Below the pieces are notes generated by a model. The model was not told where the DNA came from. It did not search any database and saw only the letters and a program-made list of their open reading frames with translations. DNA of 20,955 bases from Rickettsiales bacterium (GTDB lineage: Bacteria > Pseudomonadota > Alphaproteobacteria > Rickettsiales > UBA1997), in contig CANEUK010000003.1 of assembly GCA_947441695.1 (NCBI GenBank), positions 1 through 20,955 of the forward strand, in the 5' to 3' direction. Of this stretch, positions 7,524 through 14,755 are shown piece after piece. The position numbers and the translations under genes were made by a program. The stretch's first letter is position 1, and every line of letters begins with the position of its first letter.

Positions 7524-8219
7524 ATGATAAAAATCAGAAAATCTAACGATCGCGGTTTTGCGAATCATGGCTGGTTAAAATCTTGGCATTCATTTTCTTT
7601 TGCTAATTATTTTGATAAAAATCACATGGGTTTTGGCAATTTACGCGTGATTAACGAAGATAAAATTTCTGGCGGAGCTGGATTTGGCGAGCATCCGCAC
7701 AATAATATGGAAATTATTACTTATGTAATTTCTGGCGCGCTTTCTCATCGAGATTCAATGGGAAATTCTTCAATAATTTTACCTAAAGAAGTTCAGGTTA
7801 TGAGCGCGGGAACAGGAGTTTTTCATTCAGAATTTAATCACGAAAAAAACCAAGAAACACATTTATTGCAAATTTGGATTTTGCCTAAAAAACTTCAGGT
7901 CGCGCCGCGCTATGATCAAAAATCTTTTGCTTCTGAATTGGACAAAAACGATTTAACGCTTGTGGTTTCGGGCTTGGGGCGCGATGGTTCAATTAAAATA
8001 AATCAAGATGCCGAAATTTTTATTGGCAAATTTACAACACCAAAAACAATAAACTTTGCCATAAAAAAAGATCGTAAAATTTGGTTACAAATGATTTGTG
8101 GCGAAATGTTGATTAACGACTTAAAGCTTGAAAACAATGACGCCGTAGCCATTGAAAATGAAAAAGAAATTAAGCTAAGTTCGCTAAAAAACTGCGAGTT
8201 TTTGCTTTTTGATTTGTAA
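7524..8219 (+). CDS. Pirin family protein (YhhW/quercetinase-like)
   Basis: A 231-residue bicupin of the pirin family. The N-terminal cupin carries the metal-site motif GFGEHPHNNMEIITYVISG near 51-69, with the His-X-His pair, and HRDSMGNSSII just after. AGTGVFHSEFNHE (around 95-107) supplies the remaining His and Glu ligands. The segment after the first cupin, LLQIWILPKKLQVAPRYDQ, is diagnostic of pirins. The C-terminal cupin is degenerate, as usual. Bacterial homologues such as YhhW have quercetin 2,3-dioxygenase activity in vitro and others bind metabolic enzymes; the in vivo role is unclear. ATG 7524 gives MIKIRKSNDRGFANHGWLKS, a normal family N-terminus. It is divergent from the azoreductase gene. 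Confidence 0.93.
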   Translation: MIKIRKSNDRGFANHGWLKSWHSFSFANYFDKNHMGFGNLRVINEDKISGGAGFGEHPHNNMEIITYVISGALSHRDSMGNSSIILPKEVQVMSAGTGVFHSEFNHEKNQETHLLQIWILPKKLQVAPRYDQKSFASELDKNDLTLVVSGLGRDGSIKINQDAEIFIGKFTTPKTINFAIKKDRKIWLQMICGEMLINDLKLENNDAVAIENEKEIKLSSLKNCEFLLFDL

Positions 8220-8244
8220 AAAAACGGTTGTTGTTGAAAGCAAC

Positions 8245-8304
8245 TTTTGAGACGCAATCCAAGCAAATTGTAATTTTAAACAAAATTTAAGCGCGTCTTG
8301 AAAA
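8245..8304 (+). other. Inverted repeat in the pirin-ppiD intergenic region
   Basis: Arms TTTTGAGACGC (8245-8255) and GCGTCTTGAAAA (8293-8304) pair with a one-base bulge around a 37-base loop that is itself partly self-complementary. A shorter hairpin (GTTG-TTGAAAG-CAAC) lies just upstream, after the pirin stop. No T-tract follows, so a standard terminator is unlikely; it may be an mRNA 3'-end structure or part of a ppiD leader. Confidence 0.3.
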
Positions 8305-8393
8305 GCATTTAAAAGGACATAAGTTCGGCTCTTAAATTATTTTTTTTAAAAAAAATCTTCACCTTTAATTCAAAAATTAAATCTCAAATTAAA

Positions 8394-10334
8394 ATGCAAT
8401 TTTTTCGCAATTTGGTCAACAGCATCTTTTTCAAAATTTTTTTAGGTGTTGTGATTCTAAGTTTTGCTTTGGTTGGAATTAGCGAATTTGCTTTAAAATC
8501 TCCTAATTCTTGGGTGGTAAAAATTGGCAATACCACAATTGGTCAAAGTGCTTTTTTAAAAGCCATAAAAAATGACCAAGAAATTGTTCTAGCTTCAAGC
8601 AAAAGCGAAGAAGCCTTGAAATACATTGAATCGCAGCAATTTAAATCAGATGTTTTGGGTCGCTTAGTCAATAAAATTATGATTGATAAATTGCATAAAG
8701 ACCTTGGCGTTGAAGCAAGCAGAAAGCTAATTTTAGCAAATATTGCAAAAGATCCAAATTTTAAAAATAAAGAAGGCAAGTTTGATAACGAAACATTTAA
8801 AAAGTTTCTTGCCAAAAATGGATTAGACGAAGAAAGATATTTCAGCGAAACTGCCGATGATGTAAAGGCAACAATGATACTTCAAACCTTGTCAATGGCG
8901 TCTCCGCTTAATTACCAAGAAGTTATTGAAAGAGAGAATTTCAAACAAGAAAAACGTTTGGCTGATGTTGCAACAATTTCTGTCAAAAATGTTGAAAATG
9001 TTTCAATTCCAAAAGAAGAAGAGTTGCAAAAGTTTTTTGAAGAAAATAAGCAATCTTACAATTCGCCAGAAATGCGCCAAGTTTCTTACGTTTATTTTTC
9101 CACCAAAGATTTTGACAAAGATTTGCGAGTTTCTGATGAAGAAATCGCATCTGAATATGAAAAAAACAAAGAATTTTTTCTAACCCCAGAATATCGCGAT
9201 TTTTATCACATTTTGTTTGAAAAAGAAGAATTGGCAAAAGATTTTTTGCAAAAGTTTGACACAAAAACTTCTCAAGACAAAACAACAGCAAAAGTAGAAT
9301 TTGCAAAGCTTGCCAAGGATTTTCAAAAAAAAGATTTGAAATCAATTTTGATCTCAAAAATTACTAAACAAAATTTTATTCCCGATTTGGCCGAACCAAC
9401 TTTTAAACTTGGTTTGAATGAAAGAAGTGAAGTTTTATCAAGTCCGCTTGGATTTCATATTTTTTTAACAACCGAAATCACAAAACCCCGCCCAATTTCT
9501 TTGAGCGAAGCAAAAGCTAGCCTAAAAAATAAATTGCTTTTGGATCGCGAAAAAAAGGTTCTACAAAACAAAATTTCTGAAATTGACGACGCACTTTTAA
9601 CTTCAAAATCTTTGCAAGAAGTTGCCAAAAAATTTGGTTTAAAAGTTAGTTCAAAAGCGATTGAAATTGATTCAAGCGGCAAAAATAAAGAAGGAAAAAT
9701 AATCGACGAAATCAAAGAATTTCCTAATTTTGTCAAAAATGCTTTCGATTTAAAAAAGGGTCAAACTTCCAAAATTTTTTATGCTAAAAATCCAACCGAA
9801 TTTTATTCTATAAAAGTTGAAGAAATAGTCGCTGCTCGTCAAAAAGATTTTGCCGAAGCTAAAAATCAAGCACTTCAAGACTTGATAGAGCGCAAAAAAA
9901 ACCAAATATTGCAAAATTTAGCGCAAAAAATTGGAGGCGAAATAAAAGCAAATCCAAGTCAAATCGCCCAAATTGCTGCTAAATATAAAATTAAATTAGA
10001 AAAAAATCGTGAGTTTTCTCGCTTTGTCTATCAAGATTTTCAAGGTCAAAAAATTCCTTACCAAAGTCCGTTTTTAGATGAATTATTTGGATTAAAAATT
10101 GGTCAAGCTACATCGGTTTTACCTAGTCAATCGCAAGAATTTATTATAGCGTTTTTGAGCGAAATAAAAAAATCTTCAATAAGTTCAATCCAATTTGAAG
10201 AGGCGAAGAAATCAACGTCAGAAAGCTTTAGAACAGAAATTATGCAAGAATATAATAAGTTTTTGCTCAAAAAAAATCCCGTAAAAATTAATGAAAATAT
10301 CATGGGAAAAAAAGAGCAAAAAGATGAGTTTTAA
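8394..10334 (+). CDS. ppiD: PpiD-like membrane-anchored periplasmic folding factor (SurA_N/parvulin)
   Basis: A 646-residue protein with the architecture of PpiD/YfgM-type chaperones. A short cytoplasmic start (MQFFRNLVNS) is followed by a membrane helix at about 11-32 (IFFKIFLGVVILSFALVGI). The periplasmic SurA_N-like helical region comes next, with VVKIGNTTIGQSAFLKAI near 43-60 and YFSETADDVKATMILQTL. A parvulin-like domain lies at about 225-365 (YHILFEKEE, then LSSPLGFHIFLTTEI), and a long C-terminal helical segment follows. The parvulin domain is diverged, so prolyl isomerase activity may be weak or absent, as in E. coli PpiD. PpiD helps newly secreted proteins fold at the Sec translocon. 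It overlaps trpE by 11 bases (ATGAGTTTTAA), so the two form an operon. Linkage of a PpiD-type gene with trp genes is familiar in alphaproteobacteria. Confidence 0.87.
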   Translation: MQFFRNLVNSIFFKIFLGVVILSFALVGISEFALKSPNSWVVKIGNTTIGQSAFLKAIKNDQEIVLASSKSEEALKYIESQQFKSDVLGRLVNKIMIDKLHKDLGVEASRKLILANIAKDPNFKNKEGKFDNETFKKFLAKNGLDEERYFSETADDVKATMILQTLSMASPLNYQEVIERENFKQEKRLADVATISVKNVENVSIPKEEELQKFFEENKQSYNSPEMRQVSYVYFSTKDFDKDLRVSDEEIASEYEKNKEFFLTPEYRDFYHILFEKEELAKDFLQKFDTKTSQDKTTAKVEFAKLAKDFQKKDLKSILISKITKQNFIPDLAEPTFKLGLNERSEVLSSPLGFHIFLTTEITKPRPISLSEAKASLKNKLLLDREKKVLQNKISEIDDALLTSKSLQEVAKKFGLKVSSKAIEIDSSGKNKEGKIIDEIKEFPNFVKNAFDLKKGQTSKIFYAKNPTEFYSIKVEEIVAARQKDFAEAKNQALQDLIERKKNQILQNLAQKIGGEIKANPSQIAQIAAKYKIKLEKNREFSRFVYQDFQGQKIPYQSPFLDELFGLKIGQATSVLPSQSQEFIIAFLSEIKKSSISSIQFEEAKKSTSESFRTEIMQEYNKFLLKKNPVKINENIMGKKEQKDEF

Positions 10335-11838
10335 TTTTTCTCAAGAGCAATTTGAAGAAGCGTTAGAAAAAAACGGCTCCACGGTTTTGTTCAAAAAAAT
10401 TTCTGCCGATACAATTACGCCAGTTTTGGCTTTTTTAAAGATTTCTGGCAATTTTCCTAGTAATTGTTTTTTGTTTGAATCGGCCGAAAACGGCAATAAT
10501 AAAGGTCGTTTTTCGGTTCTTGGTTTTATGCCAGATTTGATTTGGAAATGCGTTGGGAAACAATCTTTCATCAACACCAATTTTGATAAAAATCCAGAAA
10601 ATTTTTTACCCGAAAATAATCTTTCAGACGAAGATGTTTTGCAAAACTTGCGTCGCTTAATCAAAAATTCAGCAATTGATTGGAGCTTGCTAAATTATGG
10701 CTCAAGCCAATTGCCATCAGTTTGTTCAGGAATTTTTGGATATTTGGGCTATGACATGATTCGTTTAATGGAAAAAATTCCGAATCATAACTTGCCCGAC
10801 GAAACCAAAATTGCTGACAGTATTTTTATTCGCCCGCAAATTATTGTAGTTTTTGATAATCTTTTTGATTGCGCCTTGATTTGCGCGCCTGTTTTTTTCA
10901 AGCAAAACTACCAAGAGATAAAAGATAAAATTTTACGCGTCGAAAAAATTCTAAACGAGCCTTACCAATCATTGCCAAACAAGGCTGCAAAAGACTTTCA
11001 GTTTTCTTCAAATTACACTAAACAAGAATATTGCGCCGCAGTTGAGAAGGTTAAAAAGTATATCACCGATGGCGACATATTTCAGGCTTTGCCGTCGCAA
11101 AGATTTACCGCAAATTTTGACAAATCATTGCCCGAATTTGCCTTTTATCGAGCCTTACGCGCAGTTAATCCTTCGCCATTTTTATTTTATTTAAAGTTTG
11201 ATGATTTTGTTTTAAGCGGCTCGAGTCCGGAAATTATGGTGTCGCTAAAAAATCAAAAAGTTACCATTCGACCACTCGCTGGAACTCGTTTGCGTGGCAA
11301 AAATTCTGCTGAAGATAAAAAAATTGCCGACGAACTTTTGCGCGATGAAAAAGAAGTTGCCGAACATTTAATGTTGATTGATTTGGGTCGCCACGATGTT
11401 GGTAAGGTTTGCAAAGAAGGTTCGGTAGCGGTTACCGAAAAAATGGTTATCGAAAATTATTCGCACGTTATACATATTTCATCAAATGTTGAAGGAATTT
11501 TGCGCGACGATTTAGATGCGCTGGATGCTTTAATTTCTGGCTTTCCCGCTGGCACCGTAAGCGGCGCGCCAAAAATTCGCGCTATAGAAATTATTGAAGA
11601 AATTGAAAAAACTAAACGCTCTTTCTACGCTGGTTGCGTTGGATATTTTGCCAGCAACGGAGAAATGGAAACCTGTATAACTTTGCGTTCTGCCTTAATT
11701 AAAGACGGCAAAATTTTTCTACAAGCTGGCGCGGGCGTGGTGTTTGATTCGAACCCCGAGTTAGAATATCAAGAATGCCTAAACAAAGCCAGCGCGCTAA
11801 TCAAAGCCTGCGAAAAAATTACTGAATTTTTGGGTTAA
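10324..11838 (+). CDS. trpE: Anthranilate synthase component I
   Basis: A 504-residue chorismate-utilising enzyme. TrpE makes anthranilate from chorismate, with ammonia delivered by TrpG. The N-terminal domain has FLFES at 49-53, the counterpart of the LLES tryptophan feedback site, followed by GRFSVLGF. The catalytic domain has FQALPSQRF, SGSSPEIMV, RPLAGTRLRG (the TrpE rather than PabB version), GFPAGTVSGAPKIRA, and QAGAGVVFDSNPELEYQE. The usual R-N-D motif reads GRHDVG, with His at residue 357. The start is placed at ATG 10324 (MSFNFSQEQF), which overlaps the ppiD end by 11 bases with AAAGAGC upstream. The longer start at 10291 adds 11 non-homologous residues inside ppiD. trpG and other trp genes do not follow, unlike the usual alphaproteobacterial clusters. 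An aminodeoxychorismate synthase role is less likely. Confidence 0.92.
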   Translation: MSFNFSQEQFEEALEKNGSTVLFKKISADTITPVLAFLKISGNFPSNCFLFESAENGNNKGRFSVLGFMPDLIWKCVGKQSFINTNFDKNPENFLPENNLSDEDVLQNLRRLIKNSAIDWSLLNYGSSQLPSVCSGIFGYLGYDMIRLMEKIPNHNLPDETKIADSIFIRPQIIVVFDNLFDCALICAPVFFKQNYQEIKDKILRVEKILNEPYQSLPNKAAKDFQFSSNYTKQEYCAAVEKVKKYITDGDIFQALPSQRFTANFDKSLPEFAFYRALRAVNPSPFLFYLKFDDFVLSGSSPEIMVSLKNQKVTIRPLAGTRLRGKNSAEDKKIADELLRDEKEVAEHLMLIDLGRHDVGKVCKEGSVAVTEKMVIENYSHVIHISSNVEGILRDDLDALDALISGFPAGTVSGAPKIRAIEIIEEIEKTKRSFYAGCVGYFASNGEMETCITLRSALIKDGKIFLQAGAGVVFDSNPELEYQECLNKASALIKACEKITEFLG

Positions 11839-11945
11839 CCTTGTTTTTGCGAAATTAAGTTCCTACGTGAATTTTTGGTTTTTTTACATTATTTTTTGTT
11901 CAAGAACCAACCTTTCTCAATCTGTAAATTTTTTTTAAAATATTT

Positions 11946-12497
11946 ATGAAAATAAAATCACTGATTTTTGCTTTATTTTTTGTTTCTTGCTCAATTAGTC
12001 ACGCCAAAGATTTTTCAATTAGCAGCAACGACATCAAGCCAAATTCAACTATCGCCAACCAACATGTTTTTAATGGATTTGGATGCGAAGGCAAAAACAT
12101 TTCACCACAAATTTCTTGGCAAAATGCGCCACTTAATACCAAAAGTTTTGCCTTAACGGTTTATGATCCCGACGCCCCAACCGGAAGCGGTTGGTGGCAT
12201 TATTTAGCAATCAACATTCCATCAAATTACAAAAAACTGCCCGCCGGTTTTGCCTCTCAAGATAAATTTAGCTTAAATGACAACATTAGCCAAATTCGCA
12301 ATGACTACGGAGTTCACAATTTTGGCGGCCCTTGTCCTCCAAAAGGCGATAAACCGCATCGCTATATTTTTACAGTTTTTGCCCTAAAAGTTGAAAAGTT
12401 AGAAGTGCCTCAATCAGCAACTGCCGCACTTGCGGGCTATATGATAAATCAAAATGTTCTAGCCAAAGCTAGTTTTGAAGCAACTTACGGAAGATAG
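11946..12497 (+). CDS. Exported YbhB/YbcL family (PEBP / Raf kinase inhibitor-like) protein
   Basis: A 183-residue protein. Residues 1-20 form a signal peptide (MKIKSLIFALFFVSCSISHA) that would be cut after SHA. The Cys in FVSC is a poor lipobox match, so a lipoprotein is a second option. The mature part has the two PEBP ligand-site motifs: TVYDPDAPTGSGWWHYLAI at about 71-89, and YGVHNFGGPCPPKGDKPHRY followed by IFTVFAL around 120-146. Both closely match E. coli YbhB/YbcL. In bacteria these proteins have no settled function; the anion-binding pocket binds phospholipid head groups or phosphorylated ligands in eukaryotic relatives. It follows trpE after 107 bases of A/T-rich DNA and is probably transcribed separately. 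Confidence 0.9.
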   Translation: MKIKSLIFALFFVSCSISHAKDFSISSNDIKPNSTIANQHVFNGFGCEGKNISPQISWQNAPLNTKSFALTVYDPDAPTGSGWWHYLAINIPSNYKKLPAGFASQDKFSLNDNISQIRNDYGVHNFGGPCPPKGDKPHRYIFTVFALKVEKLEVPQSATAALAGYMINQNVLAKASFEATYGR

Positions 12498-12507
12498 TTT
12501 GAGATTT

Positions 12508-12590
12508 TGGAACTGTCGCGAACCTATCTTTTTCTTCAAAAATACTTCGCTATTTCCTTTTTTTGCAAAAGCGGATTTGAGACAGTTCCA
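12508..12590 (+). other. Long-range hairpin downstream of the PEBP gene
   Basis: Perfect 10-base arms TGGAACTGTC (12508-12517) and GACAGTTCCA (12581-12590) enclose a 63-base spacer. Outside them, a 3x3 TTT internal loop is followed by four more pairs (GAGA with TCTC). The spacer contains a small hairpin, AAATA-CTTCGC-TATTT, and T-rich runs. The sequence starts 11 bases after the PEBP stop and lies 86 bases before plsC. It could be a structured 3' UTR, a leader element of plsC, a small RNA, or a relic of a short mobile element. Confidence 0.35.
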
Positions 12591-12676
12591 TTTTCTCTGA
12601 CCAAAAGATAACTTTTAAAAAGAAATTTTTTTTAGATTTAACTTAATTCGAATTTGACCAAGTATAAATTACCAAG

Positions 12677-13411
12677 ATGAGATTTATTAGTTCCTTTATT
12701 TTTTGGCTTTTCATAAACATTTGGGGCGTCTTAATTCCAATTATTTACTTTCCTGCCTTTATTTTTAAAAACCCAAAACTGGCTGATCATGGTGCCAAAG
12801 TTTGGGCAAAAGTTGGATTGTGGGTTTTAAAAAAAATATGCAAAATTGATCACAAGATTGTTGGTTTAGAAAATTTACCAAAAGAGCCTTTTATTGTTGC
12901 CTGCAAACATCAGTCAATGTGGGAAACCATTGTTATGCATTTGGTTTTTAATCGCCCAGTTTATGCTTTTAAAAAAGAGCTATTGAAAATTCCATTTTAT
13001 GGTTGGTTTTTAACCGCAATGAGCGGAATTATAGTTGATCGCAAAGGAGGAGCAAGCGCGCTAAAGGCTTTAATTAAACAAAGCAAAAAATATTTAGCAC
13101 AAAATCAAAACATCATTTTATTTCCACAAGGCACGCGAGTTCCGGTTGGAGAATCATCTAAAAAATATCCTTATCAATCGGGTATTGCGGCTCTTTACGC
13201 GTCTTGCAATGTTAGAGTTGTTCCTGCGGCTCTTAATTCTGGAGTTTTTTGGCCTAAGAAAAACATTACAAAAAACCCCGGTAAAATTATTTTAGAATTT
13301 TTGCCAGCAATTGAAGAAGGTCTTTCTCGACAAGAATTTATGTCTAAACTTGAAGACGTTATCGAAAAAAGAAGTGCCGAACTTTCTAAAAACTTTAAAA
13401 GTTCATTTTAG
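12677..13411 (+). CDS. plsC: 1-acyl-sn-glycerol-3-phosphate acyltransferase
   Basis: A 244-residue membrane-associated acyltransferase that converts lysophosphatidic acid to phosphatidic acid in phospholipid synthesis. An N-terminal hydrophobic helix spans about 5-30. Block I is KHQSMWET (about 76-83), the H(X4)E form in place of H(X4)D; I know this E variant from alphaproteobacterial PlsC proteins. Block II is AFKKELLKIPFYGWFL, block III LFPQGTR at about 151-157 (usually FPEGTR), and block IV VRVVPAALNSGVFW near 175-188. The length is normal. The start ATG 12677 gives MRFISSFIFWLF. It converges on mscS with a 48-base gap and no clear terminator. Confidence 0.92.
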   Translation: MRFISSFIFWLFINIWGVLIPIIYFPAFIFKNPKLADHGAKVWAKVGLWVLKKICKIDHKIVGLENLPKEPFIVACKHQSMWETIVMHLVFNRPVYAFKKELLKIPFYGWFLTAMSGIIVDRKGGASALKALIKQSKKYLAQNQNIILFPQGTRVPVGESSKKYPYQSGIAALYASCNVRVVPAALNSGVFWPKKNITKNPGKIILEFLPAIEEGLSRQEFMSKLEDVIEKRSAELSKNFKSSF

Positions 13412-13459
13412 CGCATTATTTGTTCGGATTCACAAAGAGAATTAAACTAAAACAAAATT

Positions 13460-14740
13460 CTAATTTAAGTTGATGTTTCGAACCTCGCGTTGAGGAAGCG
13501 GGATTTCGATTTGATTTTCTTTGAACTTATTCCAAATACTCATCAAGACTTGGCTTCTTGGTCCCATGCGACCATGAATTATATCGCTTATCCAGAAGTA
13601 AAGCGTGAACCTGATTTCGTATTCTGCAAACTGGGTTACAAAACACTCAACTTCGGGATAACTTAAGCATCGTGGATTTTCTTTGGCGCAGTTAATCAGA
13701 ATTTCTCTTGCCAGTTCAAGATTGGTTCCATAAGCCACGCCCAAATTGATTTCGATGCGGGCGCGATTGTTGGAATAAGTCCAATTTGTAACTCGGTTAA
13801 TAATAAATTCTTCATTGGGAATCATAATTTCTTTGCCATCCATCGTTTCAACCAAAGCGTAGCGACCACCAAAACGTTTGAGCGTGCCGTAAATATTGCC
13901 ATTATCAATTTCGATAATGTCGCCAATTTCCACAGATTTTTCAAAAAGTAAAATAATGCCACTAACAAAGTTTGAGGCAATTTTTTGCAAACCAAATCCA
14001 ATTCCAACACCAACCGCGCCACCAATAACTGCAAGAGTTGTCATGTCTACGCCAAAAGTTTTTAGCAACACAATTACAACCACAGAATAAACTAAAATGT
14101 CGATAAATTTACTTATGATTCCTTTGGTGCTGACTTTGATGTTTTTAGAATTATCGAGATAAGATTTACTTTTTTTGCTAACCAAATTTGAAAGCCAAAA
14201 AACAACCAACAAAACAATAAATCCTTTTATTGCCAAATAGACCGAAATTCGGATATTTCCAATTTTGAAAGCAAGCGTGTCAAGATAGATGGTTGTAGAG
14301 TCGAATAATCCAAAAATATCAAGAATTAAGCTGGGCATTAAAAAAAATCCCGCAGCGTTAGCAATAAAATTATTGTTCGATGAAATTCGTAAAAAACGTA
14401 AGAATAAAAACAGCGCAACAAGTTTTAGGGTTGCCGAAAAAACAACGGTTTCTTTAAAAAACTGCGAATAAATTATCAGTCCAAATCCAACAAAAATAAC
14501 CGCAGAAAGTGGATAAAGCATCGCCAAAGAATAGCGTGTAATCAAGCGGTTTAAAGCGATGTTTTTTTTAAAAGTTGAAGAAATTATTTTTGGTAAAATG
14601 AGTTTTCGCCCCAAAGTGTAAAATAAATAAGCCAAAACAAGGCAGAAAATGATAGGCAAAGACTGCCAATAAAAGCTTGAACTTTCAAAAGTTGTTTCGG
14701 CTACTTTTAAAATTTTATTGAAGTCAAATTGCTCTTTCAT
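13460..14740 (-). CDS. MscS-family mechanosensitive ion channel
   Basis: A 426-residue inner-membrane protein of the small-conductance mechanosensitive channel family, which vents solutes during hypo-osmotic shock. About six hydrophobic segments precede the pore, for example SLPIIFCLVLAYLFYTLG near 27-44. The pore helix is VIGGAVGVGIGFGLQKIASN, a glycine/alanine-rich TM3 of MscS type. The beta domain follows: GDIIEIDNGNIYGTLKRFGG, METMDGKEIMIPNEEFI-like segments (ETMDGKEIMIPNEEFIINRV) and NWTYSN. The C-terminal alpha/beta domain then runs to PLPQREV. The extra N-terminal helices place it with the larger YbdG/YjeP-like branch and not with minimal MscS. It starts 15 bases after the icd stop on the same strand, so it is probably the second gene of an icd-mscS unit. 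Confidence 0.9.
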   Translation of the reverse strand: MKEQFDFNKILKVAETTFESSSFYWQSLPIIFCLVLAYLFYTLGRKLILPKIISSTFKKNIALNRLITRYSLAMLYPLSAVIFVGFGLIIYSQFFKETVVFSATLKLVALFLFLRFLRISSNNNFIANAAGFFLMPSLILDIFGLFDSTTIYLDTLAFKIGNIRISVYLAIKGFIVLLVVFWLSNLVSKKSKSYLDNSKNIKVSTKGIISKFIDILVYSVVVIVLLKTFGVDMTTLAVIGGAVGVGIGFGLQKIASNFVSGIILLFEKSVEIGDIIEIDNGNIYGTLKRFGGRYALVETMDGKEIMIPNEEFIINRVTNWTYSNNRARIEINLGVAYGTNLELAREILINCAKENPRCLSYPEVECFVTQFAEYEIRFTLYFWISDIIHGRMGPRSQVLMSIWNKFKENQIEIPLPQREVRNINLN

Positions 14741-14755
14741 TGGTTTTGAATTTTT

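Noticed and set aside
7443..7568. N-terminal extension of the azoreductase frame to 7568
   Set aside because: It would overlap the pirin start, has no homology to AzoR, and MKTLVVKYF at 7442 is a normal family N-terminus.
8983..9357. A 124-codon - strand frame inside ppiD
   Set aside because: Antisense shadow of a Lys/Glu-rich gene, which gives Leu/Phe-rich translation by complement; no motif and no start context.
11980..12005. Lipoprotein signal (FVSC) in the PEBP-family protein
   Set aside because: Phe at -3 is a poor lipobox and a clean SHA cleavage site lies just after; kept only as a secondary possibility.
12902..12926. H(X4)E in place of H(X4)D in PlsC, which could suggest an inactive enzyme
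   Set aside because: The HQSxWE form is familiar in alphaproteobacterial PlsC proteins, so it is a lineage variant and not a lesion.
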